Origin: SAR202 cluster bacterium
GTDB taxonomy: Bacteria > Chloroflexota > Dehalococcoidia > Lucifugimonadales > VGZR01
Direction: 5' to 3'
Length of the DNA: 64,000 nt
Assembly (NCBI GenBank): GCA_016872515.1
Contig: VGZR01000007.1
Coordinates: 1-64,000, forward strand
Part shown: piece after piece, positions 25,958 through 35,145 of the stretch
Numbering within the stretch: the stretch's first letter is position 1
Layout of the letters: the number at the start of each line of letters is the position of its first letter
Program-made: the position numbers and the translations under genes
Notes under the pieces: generated by a model
Database searches by the model: none
Told to the model about the DNA's origin: nothing
What the model saw: only the letters and a program-made list of their open reading frames with translations

Positions 25958-27892
25958 ATGTGCGGCATTAGTGGGTTGGTCCGCGCCGGCGGACTGTTGC
26001 CGAGCGACGAAGAGGCGGTGCGGCGGATGACGGAGGCCATGCGCCACCGCGGCCCCGACTCATCGGGCCATCTAACGGAAGGGAACATCGCCCTCGGCAT
26101 CCGGCGCCTTCGCATCATTGATTTGGCTACCGGCGACCAGCCCGTCCACAGCGAGGACGGTAAAGTCTCGGTCATCCTGAACGGCGAAATCTACAACTAC
26201 CGGGAATTGACCCGCGAACTGCAAGGCCTGGGCCATCGCTTCGCGACCAAGAGTGACACCGAAGTCATCGTCCATGGGTACGAACAGTGGGGCGAAGATT
26301 GTATCCAGCGGCTGCGGGGCATGTTCGCTTTCGCGGTCCTGGACCGAAGGTCCGGTGTTGACCGGGGTGCACGTCTGTTGCTTGCCCGCGATCGCATGGG
26401 CATCAAGCCGCTTTATTGCTACCGTGACGGAGGCCTGATGCTGTTCGCGTCGGAAGTGCGGGCACTGCTGGCTGCCAGACTTTTTGCGCGAGAAGTCAGC
26501 GTTGAAGGCCTGTATTCCTACCTCGCTTTTGGCTCCGTCCAGGAACCTCTGTCCCTCATGGAAAACGTGCTTTCAGTCCCCCCGGCCCACTACGTCAACC
26601 TGGACGTGAGAACCGGGATGTTCGCCCTCCGGCGCTACTGGGATTTTCCCGACGCCGAAGCGGATCATGGCAGCCGGAACGGCGCCGACGGTGGAGACGG
26701 AGCGGCCGTCGAAGGACTGCGTCCGCTGCTCAGAGAGGCTGTGGCGTTGCGGATGATTGCCGATGTACCGTTGGGAGCTTTTCTCAGCGGGGGCATAGAC
26801 TCGGGTGCTGTAGTGGCGACCATGGCAAAGGAGGCCACCTCGCCGGTCAAAGCCTTCACCATCGGGTTTGGAGAGAGAACCTTCAACGAGGCACCGCTTG
26901 CCCAAAGGGCCGCGATGCGCTTCGGCGTGGAGCAGACGACGATAGTGCTCACTCCTGATCAAGTTCTGGCTGAGCTTCCCTCGGCCTTGGATGCTCTGGA
27001 CCAGCCCTCGATAGACGGCCTCAACACCTACTACGTGTCCCGGGCCGCGCGTCAGGCCGGCATGACTGTGGCGCTCTCCGGGCTAGGTGGCGACGAGCTG
27101 TTCGCTGGGTACAGCACCTTCCGCAACGTGCCGCGCATGCTAGCTCTTCAGTCTGCCGTGGGGTGGGTCCCTAGTCCTGTTCGCGCAGGTGCCGCTGCGG
27201 TCTGGGCGCGGGCCAACGTTGCGTCGTCCGCTACGGTCAGGACCAAAGAGGCGGCGCTGATCGCGGGTGACGTGCCGTCGGGGCATCCCTACTTCCTGAG
27301 CCGAGCCTTGTTCACGCCCTCGCACTCAATGGCCCTGATGTCATCCGCTGCCCGCGACGCCTATTCTCCCGAAAACGCCTGGGAGCAACGGGTAGAAGAG
27401 ACGCTGGCGAAAGCGGCAGGATACGACCCCGTCAACGCCGTTTCTTACTTGGAATGCAGCCACTACCTGGTGAGCACCCTTCTTCGGGACACCGACCAGA
27501 TGAGCATGGCGCACTCACTCGAGGTCCGGGTGCCGCTGATTGACCACAAGTTGGTGGAGTACATGATGCGCGTGCCGGGGCGGTATAAACTCACCTCCAC
27601 CGACAAGACGCCAAAGCGGCTGCTGGTGGGCGCCATGAGTGGTGCGCTGCCCGCTGAGGTCGTCAACCGAAAGAAGACGACTTTCACCCTCCCATGGGAG
27701 CTATGGCTGCGAGGACAGCTTCGGAGCGAAGTTGAGACGACACTCGTGACTTTGCCGCCCAAGTCCAGCCGCTACTTGGAGCAAGGCAAAGCGCGAGAGA
27801 CCTGGAGGGCATTTCTTTCTGGCCGGACGTCGTGGTCGAGGCCGTGGAGCCTCTATGTCTTGTGCCGATGGCTGGAACGAAACGCCGCGTGA
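25958..27892 (+). CDS. Asparagine synthase-like glutamine amidotransferase (AsnB family), copy 1
   Basis: 644-residue class II amidotransferase. Cys2 of MCGISGLVRAG is the glutaminase nucleophile, with MRHRGPDSSG and LNGEIYNYRELTREL as further glutaminase motifs. The synthetase domain has the PP-loop FLSGGIDSGAVVAT near residue 273 and ALSGLGGDELFAGYS. In glycan loci such proteins usually amidate a uronic acid or similar sugar rather than make asparagine. A second copy lies one gene downstream. Confidence 0.85.
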   Translation: MCGISGLVRAGGLLPSDEEAVRRMTEAMRHRGPDSSGHLTEGNIALGIRRLRIIDLATGDQPVHSEDGKVSVILNGEIYNYRELTRELQGLGHRFATKSDTEVIVHGYEQWGEDCIQRLRGMFAFAVLDRRSGVDRGARLLLARDRMGIKPLYCYRDGGLMLFASEVRALLAARLFAREVSVEGLYSYLAFGSVQEPLSLMENVLSVPPAHYVNLDVRTGMFALRRYWDFPDAEADHGSRNGADGGDGAAVEGLRPLLREAVALRMIADVPLGAFLSGGIDSGAVVATMAKEATSPVKAFTIGFGERTFNEAPLAQRAAMRFGVEQTTIVLTPDQVLAELPSALDALDQPSIDGLNTYYVSRAARQAGMTVALSGLGGDELFAGYSTFRNVPRMLALQSAVGWVPSPVRAGAAAVWARANVASSATVRTKEAALIAGDVPSGHPYFLSRALFTPSHSMALMSSAARDAYSPENAWEQRVEETLAKAAGYDPVNAVSYLECSHYLVSTLLRDTDQMSMAHSLEVRVPLIDHKLVEYMMRVPGRYKLTSTDKTPKRLLVGAMSGALPAEVVNRKKTTFTLPWELWLRGQLRSEVETTLVTLPPKSSRYLEQGKARETWRAFLSGRTSWSRPWSLYVLCRWLERNAA

Positions 27893-29046
27893 ACATCCTG
27901 CAGGTCTCGTACACCTACGCGCACTTCGTGGAGACGGGCGGCCCAGCGGTAAAAGTGCAGGCCATCGCCGAAGGTCTCGCCAAACGAGGGCACGCGGTGG
28001 GTGTGTTGACCGTCTCCTACGGCCGGCGAGAACTTGAACAAAAAGCCATGGGAGGGGTCGAGATTGAGTACCTTCGTCCCTGGTTCCGCTACCGGACGTT
28101 CACGATCGCGCCCAGCGTCGTTCCCTTTTGTGTAAGACGGCTACGAGGATTTGATGTCGTTCACGTGTACGGCCTCTATGAGATGCTTGGGCCGATTGTA
28201 GGTTTCTTCTGCCGGCGGCGCGACATTCCTTACGTCTTAGAGCCGATAGGCATGGGGCGCGCGTCCGGACGTAGTCTAGGCAAGAAGCGGATGTATAACG
28301 CCTTGTTTGGGCGAGGGCTGGTCGGAAATGCGGCGTTGATTATCGCTACATCAGAGAGGGAGCAGGAGGAGCTTCTCGAGGACGGGGTACCGAAGGATAG
28401 GCTGATATTGCGCAGGAATGGGGTGGATGTCTCACAGTTCAACCCGCCTCCGCCACAGGGGCGTTTTCGTGCTCGCGCAGGGATCGGACAGAATGAGAAG
28501 GTGGTTATCTTTCTAGGGCGGATGGCGCCAATCAAGAACCTCGACATGCTTATCGAGGCGTTTGCCTCTTTTACCAACAACGATGAGCGGCTGGTATTGG
28601 TCGGCCCTGATGAGGGTGACGGCTATGTGGACCGCTTGAAATCACTGGCAGCGAGATTGGGGCTGGATGGAAGAGTCCACTTCGCCGGCCCTCTCTATGG
28701 ACAGGAGAAGATCGAGGCCCTCGCCGATGCGGACACGCTCGTTCTACCATCGCGCAGCGAAAGCTTTGGCATGGCCGCGCTCGAGGCGATGGCCTGTGGC
28801 AAGCCGGTGGTGGTCACCGAAGAGTGTGGGATTGCGCCGTACGTCAAGGGCCGGGCGGGACTGGTGGTGCGGCGGGAGACGGCTGCCATCGCAGAGGGCA
28901 TCCGGACAGTACTTGAACATCCAGAATTGGCGAGTCGATTTGGCAAAGAGGGTAAGACTATTGCTGCCCAACTCTCGTGGGACGAGCCGGTTTCGCAGAT
29001 GGAAAGGCTATACGGCCAATTGACCGAAAGGCACAGGGCGGCGTAG
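27889..29046 (+). CDS. Glycosyltransferase family 4
   Basis: GT-B glycosyltransferase of about 385 residues. GTG 27889 overlaps the upstream TGA (GTGA), matching the overlap style of the locus; ATG 27868 would add seven residues. The N-terminus NILQVSYTYAHFVETGGPAV and the donor signature SESFGMAALEAMACGKPVVV are typical. The hinge VVIFLGRMAPIKNLDMLIEA opens the second domain. It sits between two asparagine-synthase-like genes. Confidence 0.9.
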   Translation: MNILQVSYTYAHFVETGGPAVKVQAIAEGLAKRGHAVGVLTVSYGRRELEQKAMGGVEIEYLRPWFRYRTFTIAPSVVPFCVRRLRGFDVVHVYGLYEMLGPIVGFFCRRRDIPYVLEPIGMGRASGRSLGKKRMYNALFGRGLVGNAALIIATSEREQEELLEDGVPKDRLILRRNGVDVSQFNPPPPQGRFRARAGIGQNEKVVIFLGRMAPIKNLDMLIEAFASFTNNDERLVLVGPDEGDGYVDRLKSLAARLGLDGRVHFAGPLYGQEKIEALADADTLVLPSRSESFGMAALEAMACGKPVVVTEECGIAPYVKGRAGLVVRRETAAIAEGIRTVLEHPELASRFGKEGKTIAAQLSWDEPVSQMERLYGQLTERHRAA

Positions 29047-31026
29047 ATGTGCGGCATAGCTGGCGGTGTTGGAATCGGCGGGCATGAGTGCCTGGAGGCC
29101 ATGGCGGGAGTCTTGGCACATCGCGGCCCCGACGACCAGGGGATGCGCTACTTCCCCAAGAACAAGGTGGGTTTCGGGTTCCGTCGTCTCAGCATCATTG
29201 ACCTGTCCCCCGCAGGCCATCAGCCCATGTCCAATGAGGATGGGACGGTGTGGATCGCCTTCAATGGCGAGATTTACAACTTCTGCGAACTCCGTCAGAG
29301 GCTAGAGCCTAGCTACCGCTTTAGATCGAACACGGATACCGAAGCGATCCTTCACCTGTACGAAGCAGAGGGTCTCGACTTTGTGCGGCATCTCAACGGT
29401 ATGTTCGCCATCGCGATCTATGACTCCCGCCCCCCGGCTCCCTCTCATCCCAACTCTCCCAACCTCGTTCTGGCGCGGGACCGGCTCGGCATCAAGCCGC
29501 TGTACTACTGCCTTACCCAAGGGATATTCCTCTTCGGCTCGGAGATAAAGGCGCTCCTGGCCAGCGGCCTGTATCATGCCGACCTGAACCGCCAGGCCCT
29601 GTGGGATTACTTCACCTACCTCTACGTGCCATGTCCAGAGACGATGTTCCACGGTGTGCTCCAACTCCCTCCAGCACACCTGATGGAGGTGGATGTTGAG
29701 ACCAAGGAGACGAGACTGAAGCGGTATTGGCACCCCGTGGAGTTTCAAACAGGCCAGCCCGTGGGCGGAAGGCATGGGTCCTACGAGGAGAGCAAGTCGA
29801 GACTGCGGGAGCTCCTGGCGGACGCGGTCCGGATGCAGATGGTCAGCGATGTGCCGTTGGGTGTGTTCCTCAGCGGTGGGATCGACTCCGCCATCGTGAC
29901 CGGGTTGATGGCTCAGTCGTCGCGTCAGCCTGTGAAGTCGTTCACGGTGGTCTTCCGGGGGAACGGTCTGGAGTTCTATAACGAGCAGCAGGCAGCGCGG
30001 AAGATCAGCAGCCGGTTTGGGACTGAGCACCACGAACTCGATGTCGAAGTGCCGGACCCGATGGCGATGCTAGACCTTGTGGAGTACTTCGACCAGCCCT
30101 TCGGCAACCCCACGTTCTACCTGATGCACCTCATTTCGAAGCATACGCGGCCGGAGGCGACCGTGGCGCTGTGCGGCGCGGGAGGTGACGAACTTTTTGG
30201 CGGCTATCCACGATACCATGCCATCCGCTTGGCACGTTTGCTGCGATGGGCGCCTCCGCCAGCCATAGCCATCGCACGATGGTTCCTGAGCCTGCCCAGG
30301 GACGACTACCGCGCGATGCGATTGCGGCGCGCCCGGCAGTTTTTCGAAGGTCTCGACAGGGACGCTGCCCGTCAGTTCGTGAAGTGGACATACTTCATGG
30401 ATGAAGCAAGGAAGGACTCTGTCTTGGCTAAGAGTCCCGAGACGGGCAATCACATCCTGCCATCGGACAGAGTTGTTAGAAACTATATGACTGAACGAGG
30501 GATGGATGGTTCTGCCAATGGCGCGCTCCTGCTGGACTTGCAGACCTTCTTGCCGGACAACATATTGGAGTACACAGACAAGATGAGCATGGCCGTGAGC
30601 TTGGAGGTGCGGGTGCCACTGCTAGACCACCGGGTTGTGGAACTCTTGGCCGCGATGCCCTTCGACTGGAAGGTTCGGGGGCAGAACACCAAAGCCATAC
30701 TCAAAGACGCATGCGCTGACCTTCTTCCAGAAGAGCATCTCACTGCTCCCAAGAAGGGCTTCAATGTCCCGTTGGGGATGTGGATGCGAGACCGTCTCGA
30801 TGGGTACTTCGACATGCACATGGGCCAGAGCAGGGTAGTGAGCCAAGGCATCTTTCGCTGGGAGGGCATCCAGCAGCTGCGGGCGGAGCACGCCGCTGGC
30901 CGGCGCGACAACGCCCATGAGTTGTTCTCCATCATCATGTTCGACGTGTGGTACCAGAAGTACATACTCCAAACGGAGCCGCTGGGATTCCGACGCGTTG
31001 CGTCGCCCACGGCTGAGAGGCGTTAG
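29047..31026 (+). CDS. Asparagine synthase-like glutamine amidotransferase (AsnB family), copy 2
   Basis: 659 residues, beginning MCGIAGGVGIGG with Cys2 as nucleophile, then LAHRGPDDQG and FNGEIYNFCELRQRL. The synthetase half carries FLSGGIDSAIVTGL and CGAGGDELFGGYPRY, so both active sites look intact. A low-complexity insert (SRPPAPSHPNSPN, about residues 130-142) is unusual for the glutaminase domain. The gene begins directly after the GT4 stop. It differs clearly from copy 1, so it is probably an older paralogue with a different acceptor. Confidence 0.85.
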   Translation: MCGIAGGVGIGGHECLEAMAGVLAHRGPDDQGMRYFPKNKVGFGFRRLSIIDLSPAGHQPMSNEDGTVWIAFNGEIYNFCELRQRLEPSYRFRSNTDTEAILHLYEAEGLDFVRHLNGMFAIAIYDSRPPAPSHPNSPNLVLARDRLGIKPLYYCLTQGIFLFGSEIKALLASGLYHADLNRQALWDYFTYLYVPCPETMFHGVLQLPPAHLMEVDVETKETRLKRYWHPVEFQTGQPVGGRHGSYEESKSRLRELLADAVRMQMVSDVPLGVFLSGGIDSAIVTGLMAQSSRQPVKSFTVVFRGNGLEFYNEQQAARKISSRFGTEHHELDVEVPDPMAMLDLVEYFDQPFGNPTFYLMHLISKHTRPEATVALCGAGGDELFGGYPRYHAIRLARLLRWAPPPAIAIARWFLSLPRDDYRAMRLRRARQFFEGLDRDAARQFVKWTYFMDEARKDSVLAKSPETGNHILPSDRVVRNYMTERGMDGSANGALLLDLQTFLPDNILEYTDKMSMAVSLEVRVPLLDHRVVELLAAMPFDWKVRGQNTKAILKDACADLLPEEHLTAPKKGFNVPLGMWMRDRLDGYFDMHMGQSRVVSQGIFRWEGIQQLRAEHAAGRRDNAHELFSIIMFDVWYQKYILQTEPLGFRRVASPTAERR

Positions 31027-32100
31027 TTGGCACAGTTGAGCGTTGGCATCGTCGGCGCGGGTTTCATCGCGTCGCTTAAGCATCTTCCCGCACTGCAAGC
31101 ACTTCGCGGCAAGGCAAGGATAGCGGCTATCTGCGACCAGAATACGGCGCAAGCGCGAAAGTTGGCTGAGAAGTTCGGCGTTCGCAACGTGTTCCAAAGT
31201 GTTGATGAGATGCTTGCGAAAGAGAAGCTCGACGTGGTGGACATATGCACGCCGCCGGCGACCCACAGCGCAGTAGCCATACAGGCCATCGAGGCGGGAC
31301 GGAATGTGCTCATCGAAAAGCCGATGGCGCTGCATGTGGGGGAGTGCGACGCAATCATCCAGGCAGCCCAGCGCTGCGGAGTCAAGGTGTGCGTCGTTCA
31401 CAGCGACCTGTTTTATCCACCATTCCTGAAGGCGAGGAAGCTGGTAGCCGGTGGGGCGCTTGGCGATTTCATGGGGATGCGGGTCTTTCTATCCACGCCT
31501 GCCAGTTACATGACTTCACGGCAAGATCATTGGGCACACCGGCTGCCAGGCGGAGTCATCGGCGAGACGGGGCCCCACATCGTCTATATGACGCTGGCGT
31601 ACATCAATCCGATCAAGGACGTGGCGGTCCATGCCTTCAAGCGGCTGCCGCAGTATCCGTGGTCCGCCTTTGAGGACTACAGACTAGAGTTGATTGGTGA
31701 AAAGGCGTCCTGTTCGGTGACTGCGGTCTATACCAGCAACCAGTGGAGCGCCCTGGTGGACCTTTGGGGCACCGAAGGCGGCATGACGCTGGACCTGGAA
31801 GCCATGTCTCTGGTAAGGCACCGCAGGCCGGCGCTGAGCCCTGCGCGCATAGCGACCTCTCAGCTCAGTGAGTCCCTGCAGATGGTCAGGGACACGGTTG
31901 TGGCGGGTACCAGCGTTCTCTCCAAGCGGTATGCGAGGACCCACGACATCCTGATTGCGGCGTTCTTGGAGAGTATCGTGCGTGGTACCGAGCCGCCGGT
32001 AACCGCGGAGGAGGGCCGTGAGGCAGTCAGAGTGATGAATCTCATCGCCGAGCGCCTCGCACACCAGAAGCTACAATCAGGGGTCGGCAGGCCCGCATAG
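31027..32100 (+). CDS. Gfo/Idh/MocA-family oxidoreductase
   Basis: 357-residue NAD(P)-dependent sugar (nucleotide) dehydrogenase. The N-terminal Rossmann motif is GIVGAGFIASLKHLPAL. EKPMALHVGECDAII holds the conserved EKP lysine, and the C-terminal alpha/beta domain includes GGVIGETGPHIVYM with the family His region. TTG 31027 follows the previous TAG with no gap. It likely oxidises or reduces a sugar ring position; the substrate is unknown. Confidence 0.85.
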   Translation: MAQLSVGIVGAGFIASLKHLPALQALRGKARIAAICDQNTAQARKLAEKFGVRNVFQSVDEMLAKEKLDVVDICTPPATHSAVAIQAIEAGRNVLIEKPMALHVGECDAIIQAAQRCGVKVCVVHSDLFYPPFLKARKLVAGGALGDFMGMRVFLSTPASYMTSRQDHWAHRLPGGVIGETGPHIVYMTLAYINPIKDVAVHAFKRLPQYPWSAFEDYRLELIGEKASCSVTAVYTSNQWSALVDLWGTEGGMTLDLEAMSLVRHRRPALSPARIATSQLSESLQMVRDTVVAGTSVLSKRYARTHDILIAAFLESIVRGTEPPVTAEEGREAVRVMNLIAERLAHQKLQSGVGRPA

Positions 32101-32132
32101 TTGGGTACTCTTACAAGGGGAATCACGTAGCT

Positions 32133-33854
32133 TTGTATATCCTCGGAATCAATGCGTTCCATGGTGATGCGTCGGCGGCTATCTTCCGCGATGGGGCCTT
32201 GCTGGCTGCGGTCGAGGAGGAACGCTTCACACGGGTCAAGCACACAGCGGGCTTTCCCTATCATGCCATAAGGTACTGCTTGGAGACGGCGGGCGTGTCG
32301 GCCGAGGGGCTCGACCACGTGGTCATTCCAAGGAAGCGCTCCGCCCATTTGATGCGCAAAGCCTTCTGGGCGCTCCGGCTGCCCCACATGGCGATGGACC
32401 GAGCGTCGGTGTGGCGCCGGTTCGGCGACGTACGCGATGTTTTGGCGCAGTATACCGGTACCTCGCCGGGTAAACTCAAGGCGCAGTTCCACTTCGTTGA
32501 GCACCACGTCGCACATGCCTCCAGCTCGTTCTATGCCTCACCTTACCGCGATGCTTCGCTTCTGTCGCTGGATGGCTTGGGCGATTTCGCGAGCATGCTG
32601 TGGGGCGCCGGGAATGACCGTGATTTCGATGCCAAAGGATTCGAATTGTTCCCTGATTCGTTGGGGCTGTTCTACACGGCCATCACCCAGTATCTTGGGT
32701 TCCTGAAGTACGGGGATGAGTACAAGGTCATGGGGTTGGCGTCCTACGGTGAGCCGAAGTACAAGGACCTGTTTTCGAGCATCGTTCGTACGAACGGGAA
32801 TCTAGGTTTCGACCTTGATATGCGCTACTTCGTCCACCACCGCAAAGGGCCGGAAATGAGCTGGGCGGAAGGTGAACCGAAACAGGGGAAGCTTTTCTCC
32901 GAGGCGCTTGAGCGAGCTCTCGGGCCAGCGCGCCAGCCTGGAGCTCCGCTGGAACAGAAGCATCAGGACATCGCCGCGACCCTCCAATGGCGGCTGGAGG
33001 AGGCGGTGTTTCACCTAGTCAATCTTCTTCACAAACGGACGGGCAGCCCGAACCTCTGCTATGCGGGTGGCGTAGCGTTCAACTGCGTGGCCAATGGGAA
33101 GTTGTTCGACCGAACTCCCTTCCGTCATCTGTACATCCAGTCAGCGGCAGGCGATGCCGGCCTGGCTATCGGCGCTGCGCAGTACGTGTACCACCAGGTG
33201 CTTGGGCATCCCCGGGGATTCGTTATGACGCACGCCTATTGGGGGCCGGAGTACCCGCCGGAGCAGATAAAGACGGTGCTGCAACAACGCGATTTGAGAT
33301 TCGATGCGATGGAACAGCCGCAACTCGCCGAGGCAACCGCTCGGCGCATCGCGGACGGGGCCATCGTGGGGTGGTACCAGGGCCGCGCCGAGTGGGGGCC
33401 ACGCGCGCTGGGCAACCGCAGCATCGTGGTAGATCCCAGGCGGCCTGACATGAAGGACGTGCTGAATTCACGCATCAAGCACCGCGAGCCATTCCGTCCA
33501 TTTGCACCCTCGATATTGGAGCATGAGACAGCCAATTGGTTCGAAAAAAGTTACCCATCCCCATTCATGCTCATGGCCTATCCGGTACGCAAGGAAAAAC
33601 GGGACAAGATTCCCGCACCTACACATGTGGATGGCACAGGGCGCCTTCAGACGGTGACCGAGGATGCGAACCCGAGGTATTTCGGGCTTATCGAGGCGTT
33701 CCAGAAGCAGACGGGAGTGCCGGTGTTGCTGAATACTTCGTTCAACGAGAACGAGCCTGTCGTGAACACGCCACAGGAGGCGGTGGACTGCTTTCTACGT
33801 ACGAAGATGGACTGCCTCGCCATAGGCCCCTATCTCGTGGAGCGGCCAAAATAG
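32133..33854 (+). CDS. Carbamoyltransferase, NodU/CmcH family
   Basis: 573-residue O-carbamoyltransferase. The N-terminal Kae1-like domain has ILGINAFHGDASAA and FVEHHVAHASSSFYASPY, whose histidines bind the metal. The C-terminal domain contains AEWGPRALGNRSIVVDPR and RIKHREPFRPFAPS, which make and use the carbamoyl adenylate. It would place a carbamoyl group on a sugar hydroxyl using carbamoyl phosphate and ATP. TTG 32133 has AAGGGGAA upstream. Its place among glycosyltransferases suggests the glycan or a precursor is carbamoylated. Confidence 0.9.
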   Translation: MYILGINAFHGDASAAIFRDGALLAAVEEERFTRVKHTAGFPYHAIRYCLETAGVSAEGLDHVVIPRKRSAHLMRKAFWALRLPHMAMDRASVWRRFGDVRDVLAQYTGTSPGKLKAQFHFVEHHVAHASSSFYASPYRDASLLSLDGLGDFASMLWGAGNDRDFDAKGFELFPDSLGLFYTAITQYLGFLKYGDEYKVMGLASYGEPKYKDLFSSIVRTNGNLGFDLDMRYFVHHRKGPEMSWAEGEPKQGKLFSEALERALGPARQPGAPLEQKHQDIAATLQWRLEEAVFHLVNLLHKRTGSPNLCYAGGVAFNCVANGKLFDRTPFRHLYIQSAAGDAGLAIGAAQYVYHQVLGHPRGFVMTHAYWGPEYPPEQIKTVLQQRDLRFDAMEQPQLAEATARRIADGAIVGWYQGRAEWGPRALGNRSIVVDPRRPDMKDVLNSRIKHREPFRPFAPSILEHETANWFEKSYPSPFMLMAYPVRKEKRDKIPAPTHVDGTGRLQTVTEDANPRYFGLIEAFQKQTGVPVLLNTSFNENEPVVNTPQEAVDCFLRTKMDCLAIGPYLVERPK

Positions 33855-33918
33855 CTTGCCTCATTGATGCGGGTGCCCTATCCTGGTGTGAGAGGCCACG
33901 CCGATACACATTCTCATC

Positions 33919-35130
33919 TTGAATCAGTATTACCCTCCCGACACCAGCGCGACCGCCCCCATCGTCAAGGATGTTGCTGAAGCGCTGGGCCGTGACCACC
34001 AAGTGAAGGTGTTGGCTGGAAGGCCGTCGTATGCGCCGAAAGAGCGGCACCCTTACTATCTGTTGCGCAAGGAAGCGCGGGGGAGTATCAAGGTGGAGCG
34101 TGTCGGTTCGACAGCCTTTCACCGTGGGAAGAGGCTGAACAGGCTTGCGAACTACCTTTCCTTCATGATTCTCGGCTCTCTCCGAGCGATGCTCATGCGT
34201 CCGAGGCCAGATGTCGTCATTGCGATGACAGACCCCCCTATGATTTCCTTGGCTGCGGCAATGGTCGCATTTGTGAGGCGCAGCCGATTCGTATACAACA
34301 TCCGTGACCTGCACCCGGACATGGCCGTGGCGGCAGGCATCCGCATCCCCCGAATCGCGGTGGCGCTTTGGGAACGGGCGCATCGTTGGGCGCTGCGGCG
34401 CGCGGCACTCGTCGTTTTGTTGGGAGAAGACATGCGCGACCGGGTCGTGGCGAAGGGCGTAGCCAAGGAACGGGCGGTGGTGGTTCGAGACGGCGCTTGG
34501 CCGCTGGAGCCGGCAAGTGGCGATGCGGACATCGCCCGGCAAGTCCGGGGCGATTTTGACTTTGTGCTGGTGCATGCCGGCAACCTTGGGTTCGCGGGTG
34601 ATTGGGACATGCTCTTGGCGGCAGCCAAGGACATGGCGTCGGACGGGGTTGGAACGGTCTTCATAGGAGACGGCGCCCGGAAATCCGAGCTTGTACGTAA
34701 GGCCGCTGAAGCGCCAAACGTTCGTTTCCTTCCCTTTTTCCCTTCGGACAAGCTGCCGGATGTGCTGGCTGCGGCGGATATCCACATCGTAGCAGTCCGT
34801 GCAGGCTTGGAGGGGTTGGTTGTCCCCAGTAAGTTGTATCCTATCCTTATGGCAGGCAAACCCGTGCTGGTGGTCGCCCCGGAGGCGAGTGACGCAGCGC
34901 GCATCGTCCGCGAGTATGGCTGCGGAGCCGTCGTCAGCCCTACCGATGTGGCGGGTTTGGTTGCCGCAGTGCGGAGACTGGCGGCGGATCGGAAAGGTCT
35001 CGCCGCGTTGGGGCAGCATGCCTTGAAGGCCTCCGGAGCGTTCTCTCGCGAACGAGAGCTTTCACGTTTGGTGGGGTACATCGAGGGATTGGCTGGGCCC
35101 CGGCTGGCAGCGTCTCGGGTCAAGAGCTAG
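33919..35130 (+). CDS. Glycosyltransferase family 4, WbuB-like; start codon unclear
   Basis: GT-B protein whose visible N-terminus NQYYPPDTSATAPIVKDVAE is the classic WbuB-type beginning. Homologues normally have a first strand before it (M-x-ILIL-NQYYPPD). Here that strand is encoded (IHILIL, 33904-33921) but with ATA, not ATG/GTG/TTG, at the expected start. An in-frame TGA lies at 33889. The only standard start is TTG 33919, inside the strand. The donor region GLVVPSKLYPILMAGKPVLV is intact. Either an unusual initiation codon is used or a start mutation or sequence error is present. Confidence 0.8.
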   Translation: MNQYYPPDTSATAPIVKDVAEALGRDHQVKVLAGRPSYAPKERHPYYLLRKEARGSIKVERVGSTAFHRGKRLNRLANYLSFMILGSLRAMLMRPRPDVVIAMTDPPMISLAAAMVAFVRRSRFVYNIRDLHPDMAVAAGIRIPRIAVALWERAHRWALRRAALVVLLGEDMRDRVVAKGVAKERAVVVRDGAWPLEPASGDADIARQVRGDFDFVLVHAGNLGFAGDWDMLLAAAKDMASDGVGTVFIGDGARKSELVRKAAEAPNVRFLPFFPSDKLPDVLAAADIHIVAVRAGLEGLVVPSKLYPILMAGKPVLVVAPEASDAARIVREYGCGAVVSPTDVAGLVAAVRRLAADRKGLAALGQHALKASGAFSRERELSRLVGYIEGLAGPRLAASRVKS

Positions 35131-35145
35131 TTAGGAGCGGGTGGA

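Noticed and set aside
33742-35019. A 425-codon minus-strand open frame opposite the WbuB-like gene
   Set aside because: It runs antisense to two well-supported + strand genes and lacks any recognisable motif.
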